DNA of 43,588 bases from Laceyella putida (GCF_042665195.1 NZ_JBHTBW010000038.1:1-43588), one strand, 5' to 3'. Shown: positions 1 through 8,800, numbered from the stretch's first letter. Numbers and translations are program-made. Notes: generated from the letters alone by a model not told the origin.

Positions 1-127
1 CCTTGCTTTTGTTGTTATGAACATTCTAACAGGAAATCATGATGGATTCACCAGACACGCCCTAGGCTCTGGTGGACCGAAGGTGAGTGGACGGAAACCT
101 GCAGAGCGATACCACTGAGTAAATTCC

Positions 128-925
128 TCAGCGTGATAACAGTATTTTGTTTGTTTCGGGGTTCTGGTTAACATCACTCCATTTGACGTTGCCAAAACCG
201 TCGACGATTGTAAATACCTCGTCGAAGCCGCATTGGAAGCAGGTAGCGATGCGCAGACGTTCTCCTGGAAATTGGAGAAACTCAGCACTAGGGAGGCTTA
301 AGTCGAAATCGAACAAAATGATTAGTGGCTCGTTACAGCATGAACATTTCTCTTCGCTGACTACTTCTGCAGACGGAGCAGAGATGGCTTTATAGTGTTC
401 TTCCCAAACAAGGTTTTGTCGCTCTCCATTCGTATTCAACTGCCATCCTGCGAGTTTCAGCTTCCAGGATAAATCTTCACGAGTCAAGGTATCTCCTTGG
501 ATCTGTATGGGAGCTTGCTGCCACCAGTCATGGTAAAGTTTAATGACTCGTTTATCTCCGATCCAGGCTAGTGTGCACATGAGATGATGAGTTTGAGTGG
601 AATCAAGTTCACCGTTGAGTAGAAGATCTATCAGCTGTTCTCGAGTTTCTGTACTGGCATTGCGAAACATGACATGTGGATAAAAACATTTAACATCTAT
701 CAATTCCTGGTGTAGCCGGGGAATGTTTGGGTGTGTGAAGGCGATAATTTCAAATATTTCACTTACCAACATGTCATCTTCTAATTGAAACGACTCTCTA
801 GCTAAAGTAAGGACATCTTGCTCAGACAAGTTCTGAATTAAGTTAATGATTTGTTGCATTCTTTCTTCATTCCATCTGTTCTGGAAAGAGTAGTACCATT
901 TTTTGATTTGATGCATGACGGTCAT
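128..925 (-). CDS. Hypothetical protein with C-terminal Cys pairs
   Basis: A 265-residue protein that I do not recognise. The first two thirds are Leu-rich and helical, with spacing reminiscent of HEAT-like repeats (LIQNLSEQDVL, ELIDVKCFYP, REQLIDLLLNG). The last third holds two Cys clusters, CSCC near residue 193 and CFQCG near 230, which could bind zinc. No signal peptide or membrane segment is visible, so a cytoplasmic location is inferred. The start is the ATG at 925; an in-frame Met (MHQIKK) lies three codons further in. After the stop at 128 the neighbouring frame continues with protein-like sequence (EEFTQWYRSAGFRPLTF) to position 37, so the natural C-terminus may be longer and separated by a frameshift. 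It stands alone beside insertion sequences; no operon context helps. Confidence 0.6.
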   Translation of the reverse strand: MTVMHQIKKWYYSFQNRWNEERMQQIINLIQNLSEQDVLTLARESFQLEDDMLVSEIFEIIAFTHPNIPRLHQELIDVKCFYPHVMFRNASTETREQLIDLLLNGELDSTQTHHLMCTLAWIGDKRVIKLYHDWWQQAPIQIQGDTLTREDLSWKLKLAGWQLNTNGERQNLVWEEHYKAISAPSAEVVSEEKCSCCNEPLIILFDFDLSLPSAEFLQFPGERLRIATCFQCGFDEVFTIVDGFGNVKWSDVNQNPETNKILLSR

Positions 926-973
926 GTCCTAAGTTCCTTTCTTGTTTCTATTGATTTGGTAGGGGTACCGCCA

Positions 974-990
974 CATCCCATCAAGTTAAG
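974..990 (+). repeat. Probable left terminal repeat of an IS231-type element
   Basis: CATCCCATCAAGTTAAG lies about 75 bp before the transposase start. From memory it resembles the terminal inverted repeat of IS231-group elements. No matching right-hand copy was found in the window, which fits the loss of the element's 3' part. Confidence 0.45.
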
Positions 991-1065
991 AAAATAGAAT
1001 ACCCACAACATTAGAAAAAAGCGCTATTCTTTCTATAGGAATATGGGAAAGGATGGCGTTTTATA

Positions 1066-2028
1066 GTGAATGTCCTCATTCAGCAAGAGCTACGTCTATA
1101 TGCCGAAGAGCTACGAAGATATCTATCCACCGCTGCTCTTGAACAGCTGGCAAAAGAGACTGGCTTCGTACAAAGAGCGAGTAAATATGGTGCTCAGGAT
1201 TTGATTACTTTATGTGTCTGGATGAGTCGAAACATAGCCAATGCCTCTCTAACCAAGCTGTGTAGTCAACTGGAAGCTTCGAATGGAGTATTGATGAGCC
1301 CTGAGGGGCTCAATCAACGTTTTAATGTGGGTGCTGTACGATTTCTTCAACGATTACTTGCTCTTTTGATGAAATCGGAGATTTCATCATCTAGTACGAT
1401 TCTCAGTGAGTATATAGAGTACTTTCAGCGGATTCGCATTCTGGATTCCACTATTTTTCAGATTCCTGACTCTTTTATGGATCATTATCCTGGAGCAGGT
1501 GGCTCTGGCCACACAGCGGGAGTCAAAATCCAATTGGAATATGATCTACATAGTGGTCAATTTCTAAACCTACAAGTAGGTCCTGGAAAAGAAAATGATA
1601 AGACCTTTGGTACCACTTGCTTAGATACTCTTCGACCTGGTGATCTATGTATACGTGATTTAGGCTACTTTTCGCTCGAAGACTTGGATCAGATGGATCA
1701 ACGTGGTGTTTTTTACGTGTCACGCTTGAAACTAAATAACAAAATATACAAAAAGAATCCAGAACCTGAATATTTTCAAGACGGAACGATGAAGAAACAA
1801 ACGGAATATATTCAGATTGATTTAGAAGAGATCATGAATCAGATGCAGCCTGGTGAAACGCTTGAAATCTCGAATGCATATATTGGAAGGTACAAAAAAC
1901 TACCTGCCAGAGTCCTATTGTATCGACTAACGGAAGGGCAAGTAAAGAAAAGACGAAAAGATCAAGCCTATAAAGAAAAGAAAAAAGGAATTACCTATTC
2001 AGAGCGTAGTAAGTCAATGGACCCTTAA
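1066..2028 (+). pseudogene. Truncated IS4/IS231-family transposase
   Basis: The N-terminal 315 or so residues of an IS231-type DDE transposase, read from a GTG start. Family landmarks visible are the N-terminal block (ELRLYAEELRRYL, MSPEGLNQRFN), the first catalytic Asp in RILDSTIFQIP and the second in CIRDLGYFS. The family usually runs to about 480 residues, and the third catalytic residue, the Glu of the YREK-like region, is missing. Translation leaves the family after YSERSK and ends with a few residues (SMDP) belonging to the adjoining IS110-type element. The 3' half is not found beyond that element, so insertion was accompanied by deletion or the copy was already partial. The protein cannot be active. 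Confidence 0.85.
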
Positions 2029-2048
2029 ATAGCAGAGGAGGTACCCAA

Positions 2049-3332
2049 ATGAAGTATAAGCAAAATCGTAAAATTGAGCAAATCAGTGAATCAACTTTAA
2101 TCGTAGGCGCAGACATTGCTAAACATAAGCATTTTGCAAGGGCTGTAGACTTTCGCGGGGTTGAATTGGGAAAGACCATTGTATTTAGTCAATCTCAATC
2201 TGGGTTTAGTCAATTGCTTTTTTGGATCAAGTCCTTGATGAAACAGCACGCCAAACAGCAGGTGCTGTTTGGGGTTGAACCAACAGGTCATTACTGGTTG
2301 AGTTTGGCCGAGTTTCTCAAGAAACACGGCATCAAGTTGGTCATGGTTAACCCGATGCATGTAAAGAAGAGTAAAGAGCTGGACGACAATTCTCCAACCA
2401 AAAACGATGTGAAAGACGCCTATGTCATTGCCAGGTTAATTCAAGATGGACGGTACTCCGAACCGCAGATTCCTGATGGAATCTATGCCGAGATTCGTGT
2501 TGGCATGAACTTACGAGACCGTTTAACGCAAGATTTGGCCAGTGTTCAAGGACGTATTCAAAATTGGTTGGATCGGTTCTTCCCAGAGTTTCTTGACGTT
2601 TTTAAGATTTGGGAAGGAAAAGCAGCCCTTTTCTCTCTACAGCACTTTCCATTGCCTTCGGATGTTCAAACAATGAATGCCGAACAAATTGTCCAGGCAT
2701 GGAGACAAGAGATTAAACGGTCTGTAGGTATTAAAAAAGCCACACAGCTATTGGAAGCCGCCAAGTCCTCTATAGGCTTAACTACAGGGCTTTCTATGGC
2801 TCGAAAAGAATTGCAACTGCTTCTTCAGCAATACCTGTTGTTACATTCACAGATTGATGAATTGATGGAACAACTCGAAGAGTTTGTTCATCAAATCCCA
2901 GGATCAGCGCAAATGCTCACGATCCCTGGTGTAGGTTTTACAACTGTGGCAGGCTTTTTGTCGGAGGTCGGAGACCTCCAGCGTTATGACCATCATCGTC
3001 AAATCCAAAAGTTGTCGGGGTTAAACCTGAAAGAGAATAGTTCTGGTAAGCGCCAGGGCAGAACCCGTATTACAAAAAGAGGTCGCCCACGCTTACGTGC
3101 ATTGCTCTTTCGATGTGTAATGGTACTTGTGGCTAAAAACCCTGAGTTTAAAGCTCTGCATGCACATTTTACAAGACGTTCAAACAACTCATTGCATAAA
3201 AAACAGTCATTGATTGCTTTATGCTGTAAGCTCATTCGTATTTTGTTTGTACTTGGACGCAAACAAATCCCCTATGATGCCACAAAGCTCCAAGGAGCTT
3301 TGCAACAAGTTCAATTACAAGAAGTAGCTTAA
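2049..3332 (+). CDS. IS110-family RNA-guided recombinase (transposase)
   Basis: A 427-residue DEDD recombinase. The N-terminal RuvC-like domain shows IVGADIAKHKHFA with the first Asp, FGVEPTGHYW with the Glu, and SPTKNDVKDAYVIARL with the two closing Asp residues. The C-terminal Tnp domain shows the helix-hairpin-helix-like IPGVGFTTVAGFLSEVGD, and KLSGLNLKENSSGKRQGR with the conserved Ser region used in strand exchange. Length and motif order are those of intact members. The start at 2049 has AGAGGAGG a few bases upstream. Members of this family cut and rejoin DNA through a bridge RNA base-pairing to target and donor; that role is family knowledge. The gene looks intact, so the element may be mobile. 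Confidence 0.92.
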   Translation: MKYKQNRKIEQISESTLIVGADIAKHKHFARAVDFRGVELGKTIVFSQSQSGFSQLLFWIKSLMKQHAKQQVLFGVEPTGHYWLSLAEFLKKHGIKLVMVNPMHVKKSKELDDNSPTKNDVKDAYVIARLIQDGRYSEPQIPDGIYAEIRVGMNLRDRLTQDLASVQGRIQNWLDRFFPEFLDVFKIWEGKAALFSLQHFPLPSDVQTMNAEQIVQAWRQEIKRSVGIKKATQLLEAAKSSIGLTTGLSMARKELQLLLQQYLLLHSQIDELMEQLEEFVHQIPGSAQMLTIPGVGFTTVAGFLSEVGDLQRYDHHRQIQKLSGLNLKENSSGKRQGRTRITKRGRPRLRALLFRCVMVLVAKNPEFKALHAHFTRRSNNSLHKKQSLIALCCKLIRILFVLGRKQIPYDATKLQGALQQVQLQEVA

Positions 3333-3540
3333 TCTCTTTTTCTTGTTCTCTTCACAAATATGAAGCGCGGAGAAGCTGAGCTAATTCATCATCCATTTGG
3401 GCACAGACCCTGTAAAGGAGCTTATTTCAGCCTCCACCCCAAGGTAGGTAGGACGAAGGAATGTGGGGACATTGATCCTGTGAGACATGGGAGGGTAAAC
3501 CCCTTGGGTCATTGTGGGGATCCACTAGCGCTCACATATT
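3333..3540 (+). ncRNA. Candidate bridge RNA region of the IS110-type element
   Basis: Non-coding right flank of the recombinase gene. It is G/A-rich and rich in short pairing segments (for example CCTCCACCCCAAGG, GGGAGGGTAAACCCC, and GTGGGGAC against the later GTGGGGATCCAC). In the IS1111 subgroup the bridge RNA lies at this position. The call rests on location and composition; the two guide loops were not resolved by eye. Confidence 0.5.
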
Positions 3541-3545
3541 TTTAC

Positions 3546-3567
3546 AAATAGAGGCTTGCCTCTATTT
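3546..3567. terminator. Perfect 10-bp hairpin after the IS110 element
   Basis: AAATAGAGGC and GCCTCTATTT form a perfect stem around a 2-nt loop. It has no long T run, so it may be an element end structure or a weak terminator. Confidence 0.5.
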
Positions 3568-3700
3568 GAGTGAAACCCTTTATTCCTTTTATAAACATCT
3601 ATTCAAGATGTATCCGTTCTAAATGCTTGCTTCATTTTCAAACATGGAGAAAACGGGAGATTAAGTGAGAAAATCTTAATTTATTGAGGGAGGATTTTTT

Positions 3701-3796
3701 ATGAGTAAGACCCAAGTTTTTTTATTTCCAGCCCCATATACTGTAATAAAAAAAGATGGATATAAAGCGTTGGTTAATTTATGTAAAACAGAATAA
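3701..3796 (+). CDS. Small ORF of 31 residues, unknown
   Basis: An ATG preceded by GAGGGAGGA at ideal distance opens a 31-codon frame beginning MSKTQVFLFPAPY and ending in TAA, directly followed by a hairpin. The product has one Cys and no signal peptide or clear transmembrane segment. I do not recognise it. It may be the 5' end of a lost gene, because the surrounding DNA is full of remnants. The ribosome binding site and downstream stem-loop are the only support for expression. Confidence 0.4.
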   Translation: MSKTQVFLFPAPYTVIKKDGYKALVNLCKTE

Positions 3797-3803
3797 ATAA
3801 GAA

Positions 3804-3826
3804 CCACCTGTTATATTTACAGGTGG
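3804..3826. terminator. Hairpin after the small ORF
   Basis: CCACCTGT and ACAGGTGG pair as a perfect 8-bp stem with a 7-nt loop, 7 nt after the stop codon of the 31-codon frame. The T tract after it is poor, so termination would be weak. Confidence 0.45.
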
Positions 3827-3834
3827 CTTAATTG

Positions 3835-4195
3835 CGGATATATGATGTACAAGTGAACCAGTGTAACTGATCAGGTAATAACCAAAGTTTGCCAAGGTCC
3901 TGTACGTTGCAGAGCCTGTTTTTTTTACCTTCTCCCTCGCATTCTTATTCCAACTGCTGTTCAGGTTCAACTTATTGGAGTAGACAGGCTACCTATTGGG
4001 GTCACCTATCCCGCAAAAGCAAACTCCTTTTGGTTTTGTGAAAATCCAATAAAATTACTTGGACACGTAACAATAATGGATCCTTTTTCATAAATATTAG
4101 GTGTATTTTGTCGAATCGGGATATTGGCAGGTGCTTTTTGTTGATTTATTCGGTAGGCAGTAAACGATCTAGGTTCTTGTTGCTTCTTTTCATTT
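3835..4195 (-). pseudogene. Degraded minus-strand coding remnant, unknown family
   Basis: Reading the minus strand from about 4195, an open frame (EPRSFTAYRINQQKAP, then TPNIYEKGSIIVTCPSNFIG) runs some 65 codons to a TAG at 4006-4008. Further protein-like pieces (TPIGSLSTPIS, TYRTLANFGYYLISYTGSL) appear in shifting frames down to about 3835. No usable start or ribosome binding site is seen. The composition suggests a small beta-rich protein, but I cannot name the family. It sits between the IS cluster and the microcin locus, in a zone of general decay. Confidence 0.35.
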
Positions 4196-4214
4196 TTAAA
4201 ACGGAGGTTGGAAA

Positions 4215-4466
4215 ATGGATCATTTCAAGAAAGAACTTCAAAAGTTAAGTGCTGACAAGTTTACGTAAGGCAAAGCGACACCTTGGGAAAATCATGGACA
4301 AAATAATCCGGATGTGGCACAACACTGCTATAGTCATTGTCATATACACTGTCACGGTCATTGTCATATGCAGCATTGTCATGGGCATTGCCATTGGCAA
4401 CACTGTCACGGACATTGTCATTGGTAACATTGCCACTGGCAAAACTGTAGCTGGCAAAGAAGATAG
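4215..4466 (+). pseudogene. Heterocycloanthracin-like TOMM precursor, two in-frame TAA codons
   Basis: The ATG follows ACGGAGG. The leader MDHFKKELQKLSADKF and the PWENHGQ segment resemble heterocycloanthracin/sonorensin-type leaders. The core is an array of Cys spaced by three or four residues, with units such as HCHGHCH and HCHWQHCHGH: ten Cys and about twenty His in all. Cyclodehydratases of this pathway turn such Cys into thiazol(in)es. Two ochre codons interrupt the frame: 4266-4268 in the leader, and 4425-4427 in the core, where the repeat unit predicts Gln (HWQHC becomes HW-stop-HC). The frame ends at TAG 4464-4466. Both stops are one C-to-T change from CAA. With the broken maturation gene downstream this is most simply a dead precursor; leader recognition is confident, function is not. 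Confidence 0.75.
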
Positions 4467-4642
4467 TGTGAACGGAAATGGTGGTTACTTAAGTAGAGGC
4501 GATGGCCCCTGCATAAACGAGTGATTGGTTTTGCAGTGGGCCTTCTACATAATGAGCAAAAGGACAAGTAGCTGTACATAAAATTGAACAGTGAATATAG
4601 ATGTACAGATATTGAGAATGGTTCATGGTTAGGAGGAGCAGA

Positions 4643-6599
4643 ATGACCCATTTGACCCCTTCTATGCGTTTGAAGCTGAAAAGAGATACGCTTTTTTTTC
4701 CTGATTCAAACGGCGGTATGTATTTTCGAAACAACTTGTGTTCGTTCCGAATAGAAGGCAGGATGATCGATCAGTGGATCGAAAAACTGATGCCGGTGTT
4801 CAACGGGGAATATACGTTGGAGGAATTGACAGATGGCTTACCGGCTCCATACCAAGACCGGGTCTATGAAATAGCGGAAATGTTGTACCAAAATGGCTTT
4901 GTTCGGGATGTGAGCCAAGACCGTCCGCATCAATTGCCGGATGAGGTGCTCAAACAGGCGGCTTCCCAGATTGAATTTTTGGATAGTTTGGGTGGCTCAG
5001 GAGCTTACCGATTTCAGTCCTATCGTCAAGCCAAAGTGCTGGCGGGTCCGGGTTCTTACTTATTTCGCTGGTTTCAGCCTTGTTGGAAACCGGATTGCCC
5101 AAGTTTCATGTGTTGATTACGGACTTGGAGTCAACCAATCGACAGCGATTGTTGGAATTAGAGGCGTATGCCCGGAATACGGATCCCGAGGTTGCGTTAG
5201 AGGAGATCATCCTGCAGAAGGAAGGAATGAGTTTCTGGAGAGAGGTTGTTCAGCCGTTTGATTGGGTTTTGTATGTATCACAGGAGGGCGATGTCGAAGA
5301 ATTGCGTGTTCTCCATACGGTGTGTAGAGAGGAGCAGAAAGTGTTTCTCCCTGCTATGGTTGTGCAGCAAGTGGGTCTGGCTGGCCCGATGGTGCATCCG
5401 GATTCTAATGCATGTTGGGAGTCGGCGTGGCGTCGCATCCACCGATCTGCGCTTTGCAAAGACCCGCAGTTGCACCCTTTCTCTTCCACAGCAGGAGCGA
5501 TGTTGGCGAATGTGATCGTGTTTGAATTGTTAAAAACGGTTACAGGCGTGGCCGAGTCGGAACAGAGAAACCAATTCTTCCTGCTCAATCTGGAAACGTT
5601 GGAAGGAAGCTGGCATTCGTTTATGCCCCATCCGCTGGTGACAGGGTCTGTGGCAACCGAATGGATTCAAGATCTTCAACCGTTACTGGAACGGGATTTA
5701 CGCAAAAGTAAGTCGAGTGGATTGCTTCGTTACTTCAGCCGATTGACTTCGGTTGAATCAGGGATATTTCATCAATGGGAGGAGGGAGATTTGAAACAGC
5801 TTCCGTTGGCTCAGTGCCGTGTTCAAGTGGCCGACCCGTTGTCGGAAGGACCAGTCGAACTGTTGCCTGATATGGTTTGTGCGGGTATGACGCATGAGGA
5901 AGCGCGGCGGGAAGCGGGGCTGGTTGGGATTGAAGCTTATGTATCGCGTATGGTCAGCCAACTTGATAAGACACATCTTTCATTGCAGGAAATAGAGGGA
6001 AGTATAATCGAACAGCAGGGATTTGTCGGTGTCGGAGCAGGGGAAACGGTTGCTGAAGGCTTATGTCGTGGGTTGCAAAAGTGTTTGGCCGAGAAGCTGG
6101 GTAAACAGCAGGTGGATCAGCAGCCTCTGGTCTTTCTGGTGCGGTTGAGTGCAGTAGAAGATGAACGTTGCCGGTTTTATTTGCGGGCATTGACCACGAT
6201 GCGAGGGACACCGATGATCGGCTTGGGAGAGGATTTGCTAGGCTTCCCAGTGGTGTGGGTACGGGCGACCGCTGGTATGGCAGTGTAGGCTTGAATGTGA
6301 CCATGGCGCTCAGGAAGGCGTTGCAACAGGCTTTGTTGAGGGAACAAAACCAAGCGGCATGCCCTGCACCGCAAGTGTTAGAGGTTTCGTCTGTGCTTCT
6401 GGCAGAAAAGGAACCACAAAAACTTATGATTCCCGGGTCTGAAGGGAATGCACAATTGGAGGTCTTGCAGTCCGCCATACAGATCTTGAAAAGGAACCGT
6501 AAGCGGTTCTCGGTCTTCGATCTGGCGCTGGAACCGTTTATGAAAGAGGATCTGGCAGGCGTGTTTGGCGTGTTGTTGCGGGAGGAGGAATCTCAGTGA
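4643..6599 (+). pseudogene. TOMM (thiazole-containing bacteriocin) maturation protein, E1/ThiF-like, frameshifted twice
   Basis: Three consecutive frames together make one protein of about 650 residues, the usual size of the 'thiazole-containing bacteriocin maturation protein' that accompanies heterocycloanthracin precursors. It starts MTHLTPSMRLKLKRD after AGGAGGAG. Frame one runs to GPGSYLF, frame two from SLVSALLETGLPKF, and frame three from RWYGSVGLNVTMALRKAL. The first shift is at T5063-5065, where TTTT is expected; the second is at G6263-6265, where GGGG is expected. Both are one-base contractions of short homopolymers. The family member presents the precursor leader or assists the YcaO partner. 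The last frame overlaps the YcaO gene by 4 nt, so the genes were coupled. It is either inactivated or a sequencing artefact. Confidence 0.8.
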
Positions 6600-8530
6600 G
6601 CGCTGTCGTGGTGATCGTCGGAGAAGGGTTGTTAGCTGGTTTGGTATACGGGGAACTGTTCGACCACTACCAAATCATTCGACAGACCGATTTGAAGGCA
6701 GGAGTACCGGAAACGGCGGATTTGGCTCTGGTGTTGCACGACGCGTGGCATCCCTCCGTTTATCATGAGGCGGAAGAAGTGTTGCAAGCAGCTGGCATCC
6801 CTTGGCTGCGGGGCTTTGTTTCCTTTGGCGAGGGCGTGGTTGGGCCGCTGGTTCGTGCGGGTGAGCCGGGATGCTCCCAATGTGCCGATATGCGACACCT
6901 TATGGCGGGATTGGACCGCAAGGAGATGCGGGAGCTGCAACGAAGACTGGCAGCGCAAGGGGGAATGACACGTGACACTTGGGCATCGCGCACAGGACTG
7001 TTGCAGTTGGCTCACTTGATTGTGGCAGAGACGCAGAGGGTGTTGCAAGGCAGGCCCGCCCAGTTGGAAGGACGGGTGTTTTTGACCAACTTGAGGACGT
7101 TGAAGAGCTCACGTCACTTCTTTCTGCCTGATCCGCTGTGTTCGGTCTGTGGTCGATTACCCGATGATTCACCGATAGCAGCCTCAATTTCGCTTAAACC
7201 AAGCCCGAAGATTAACGTTGACAGTTACCGCTGCCGTCCGATGGATGACCTGAAAGAAGTTTTGATCAAAGATTATTTGGATTATCGGCTAGGTATTTTG
7301 AATGGGAAAATGCATGATCTCGGATCACTTTTTGCTGCGGCGGGTGTGAATTTGCCAACGTTTACGGAGGATGTGGGAGTAGGGGGGCGGGCCCATTCCT
7401 ATGCAGAAAGCGAGTTGGCGGCTATTTTGGAAGGGCTGGAGCGTTACTGCGGCCTGGTACCCCGTGGCAAACGGACGGTGATTCACGACTGTTTCCGCAA
7501 TCTGGCGGATCAAGCGCTCAACCCCGTCAAGGTGGGATTGTATTCGAAGGAACAGTATGCACGGCCCGGTTTTCCGTTTAAACCGTTTGATCCTGATCGG
7601 CCCATGGATTGGGTATGGGGGTATTCATTTTTAGAGGAGCGGCCGATTCTAGTTCCGCGTGTGCTCGCCTATTATGGCATGGGTAGTGGGGATGACTTCG
7701 TCTACGATACTTCCAATGGATGCGCGGTAGGCGGAAGTTTGGAGGAAGCCATTTTCCACGGCATTTTGGAAGTAGTAGAACGAGATTCATTTCTGATGAC
7801 TTGGTATGCCCAATTACCGGTTCCGCACGTTGACCCTTACTCTGCAGATGACTTAGAATTGCGGTTGATGGTCGATCGTTTGCGGGAGGTAGCGGGATAT
7901 GACCTGCATTTGTTTAACACGACGATGGAGAATGGTATTCCAAGCGTTTGGGCGATGGCGAAAAACAGAAGACGAAAGGGAGCCAACCTTATCTGTGCGG
8001 CAGGCGCTCACCTGGACCCGATACGGGCCGTAAAAAGCGCGGTTCATGAGTTGTCTAGTACGATGCTGATGCTTGACCAGAATGAGGCGAATCGGGAGAA
8101 GTGTTTGCAAATGTTGGATGATCCGTTCCTTGTGCAACAGATGGAGGATCATTCGATGCTGTACAGTTTGCCACTAGCAGAAGAGCGTCTACGTTTTTTA
8201 CTTGATGAACATCGTCCCTTGCGCACGTTTGACGAGGAATTCAAGTGGAAAGAGAGACATGCGGACCTGACTGATGACTTGAAGGATATTCTTCAGGTGT
8301 TCCGCCAATTGAACCTCGATGTGATTGTGGTGAACCAGACGGCACCGGAACGAAACGGGCTGCACTGCGTGAAAGTGTTGATTCCGGGGATGTTGCCGAT
8401 AACATTCGGATATCATCTCACCCGTCTAGTGGGGCTGGAGAGGGTGCTTAAGGTGCCGGTAGAACTGGGGTATGTGGAGCAACCCCTTACGCTTGAACAG
8501 CTCAATCCACATCCCCATCCATTTCCATAG
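6596..8530 (+). CDS. TOMM cyclodehydratase: leader-binding domain fused to YcaO
   Basis: A 644-residue protein of the SagD/YcaO type. It makes azoline rings from Cys, Ser or Thr in a precursor peptide, using ATP. The N-terminal about 200 residues carry two CxxC pairs (C93/C96 in PGCSQCADM and C182/C185 in LCSVCGRL), as in the zinc-bearing cyclodehydratase C-like part. The YcaO domain shows YAESELAAILEGLERYCG at 269-286 and SNGCAVGGSLEEAIFHGILE through VERDSF near 373-399, the ATP/Mg site motifs. The protein ends in PHPHPFP, the proline-rich tail known to matter for YcaO catalysis. The GTG start overlaps the preceding stop as GTGA. This gene is intact although its precursor, partner and dehydrogenase neighbours are broken. 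Confidence 0.93.
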   Translation: MSAVVVIVGEGLLAGLVYGELFDHYQIIRQTDLKAGVPETADLALVLHDAWHPSVYHEAEEVLQAAGIPWLRGFVSFGEGVVGPLVRAGEPGCSQCADMRHLMAGLDRKEMRELQRRLAAQGGMTRDTWASRTGLLQLAHLIVAETQRVLQGRPAQLEGRVFLTNLRTLKSSRHFFLPDPLCSVCGRLPDDSPIAASISLKPSPKINVDSYRCRPMDDLKEVLIKDYLDYRLGILNGKMHDLGSLFAAAGVNLPTFTEDVGVGGRAHSYAESELAAILEGLERYCGLVPRGKRTVIHDCFRNLADQALNPVKVGLYSKEQYARPGFPFKPFDPDRPMDWVWGYSFLEERPILVPRVLAYYGMGSGDDFVYDTSNGCAVGGSLEEAIFHGILEVVERDSFLMTWYAQLPVPHVDPYSADDLELRLMVDRLREVAGYDLHLFNTTMENGIPSVWAMAKNRRRKGANLICAAGAHLDPIRAVKSAVHELSSTMLMLDQNEANREKCLQMLDDPFLVQQMEDHSMLYSLPLAEERLRFLLDEHRPLRTFDEEFKWKERHADLTDDLKDILQVFRQLNLDVIVVNQTAPERNGLHCVKVLIPGMLPITFGYHLTRLVGLERVLKVPVELGYVEQPLTLEQLNPHPHPFP

Positions 8531-8552
8531 GCAATGACTGGGAGGGAGAAGG

Positions 8553-8600
8553 TTGAGTCTAGAAGCGTTTCTGCACCATTTGCATTTTGAACACGTGTGA
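8553..8600 (+). pseudogene. Remnant of SagB-type dehydrogenase gene (15 codons)
   Basis: After a strong GGGAGGGAGAAGG, a TTG codon opens LSLEAFLHHLHFEHV and then stops. The words EAFLHHLHFE match, from memory, the first residues of the FMN-dependent SagB/ThcOx dehydrogenases that follow YcaO in heterocycloanthracin clusters and oxidise azolines to azoles. The rest of that gene, some 500 codons, is missing; nothing recognisable follows up to 8750. The locus therefore lost its oxidation step by deletion. Confidence 0.6.
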
Positions 8601-8755
8601 TGAGATCTATAAGATTACTTCAAAAGGGAAAACGAGCCTAATCCAAATCCCAATCGGTTTCTATCGCCCTTGTCGGCGATTGGAGGGGAGCTTACATTGT
8701 TAGAAGCATGGTGGTTGTAGTGCAAATTTTAGAAGATGAAAAGTGAGCACAGGAA

Positions 8756-8778
8756 AAGAGAGGGAGGTTCCCTCTCTT
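8756..8778 (-). terminator. Terminator of the metalloprotease-like gene
   Basis: AAGAGAGGGA and TCCCTCTCTT form a perfect 10-bp stem with a 3-nt loop, about 22 nt past the minus-strand stop codon at 8801. On that strand the stem ends in TTTT. Confidence 0.8.
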
Positions 8779-8800
8779 GAATCCCACACTTTATGTGTGA

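Larger units (their letters stand above)
2014..3540 (+). mobile_element. IS110-family (IS1111-like) insertion sequence
   Basis: The element begins close to 2014, where it cuts the IS231 transposase frame. It carries one recombinase gene and about 200 nt of non-coding DNA after it. The short upstream and long downstream non-coding flanks match the IS1111 subgroup layout, where the bridge RNA is encoded after the recombinase. IS110-type elements lack classical terminal repeats, so both ends are approximate. Confidence 0.7.

Noticed and set aside
3360..3551. 63-codon plus-strand frame in the IS110 right flank
   Set aside because: No ribosome binding site and no protein character; it lies in the region expected to encode the bridge RNA.
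4245..4457. Minus-strand Met/Thr-rich frame opposite the precursor
   Set aside because: Antisense shadow of the repetitive core; no start signal.
4249..4524. 91-codon frame with hydrophobic Ile/Val repeats across the TOMM precursor
   Set aside because: It is the +1 shadow of the His/Cys repeat; the precursor frame has the ribosome binding site, the family leader and the Cys spacing.
4504..4533. Hairpin GGCCCCTGCA...TGCAGTGGGCC between precursor and maturation gene
   Set aside because: Contains a bulge and a long loop with no T run; could be chance or a processing stem, so not listed as a terminator.
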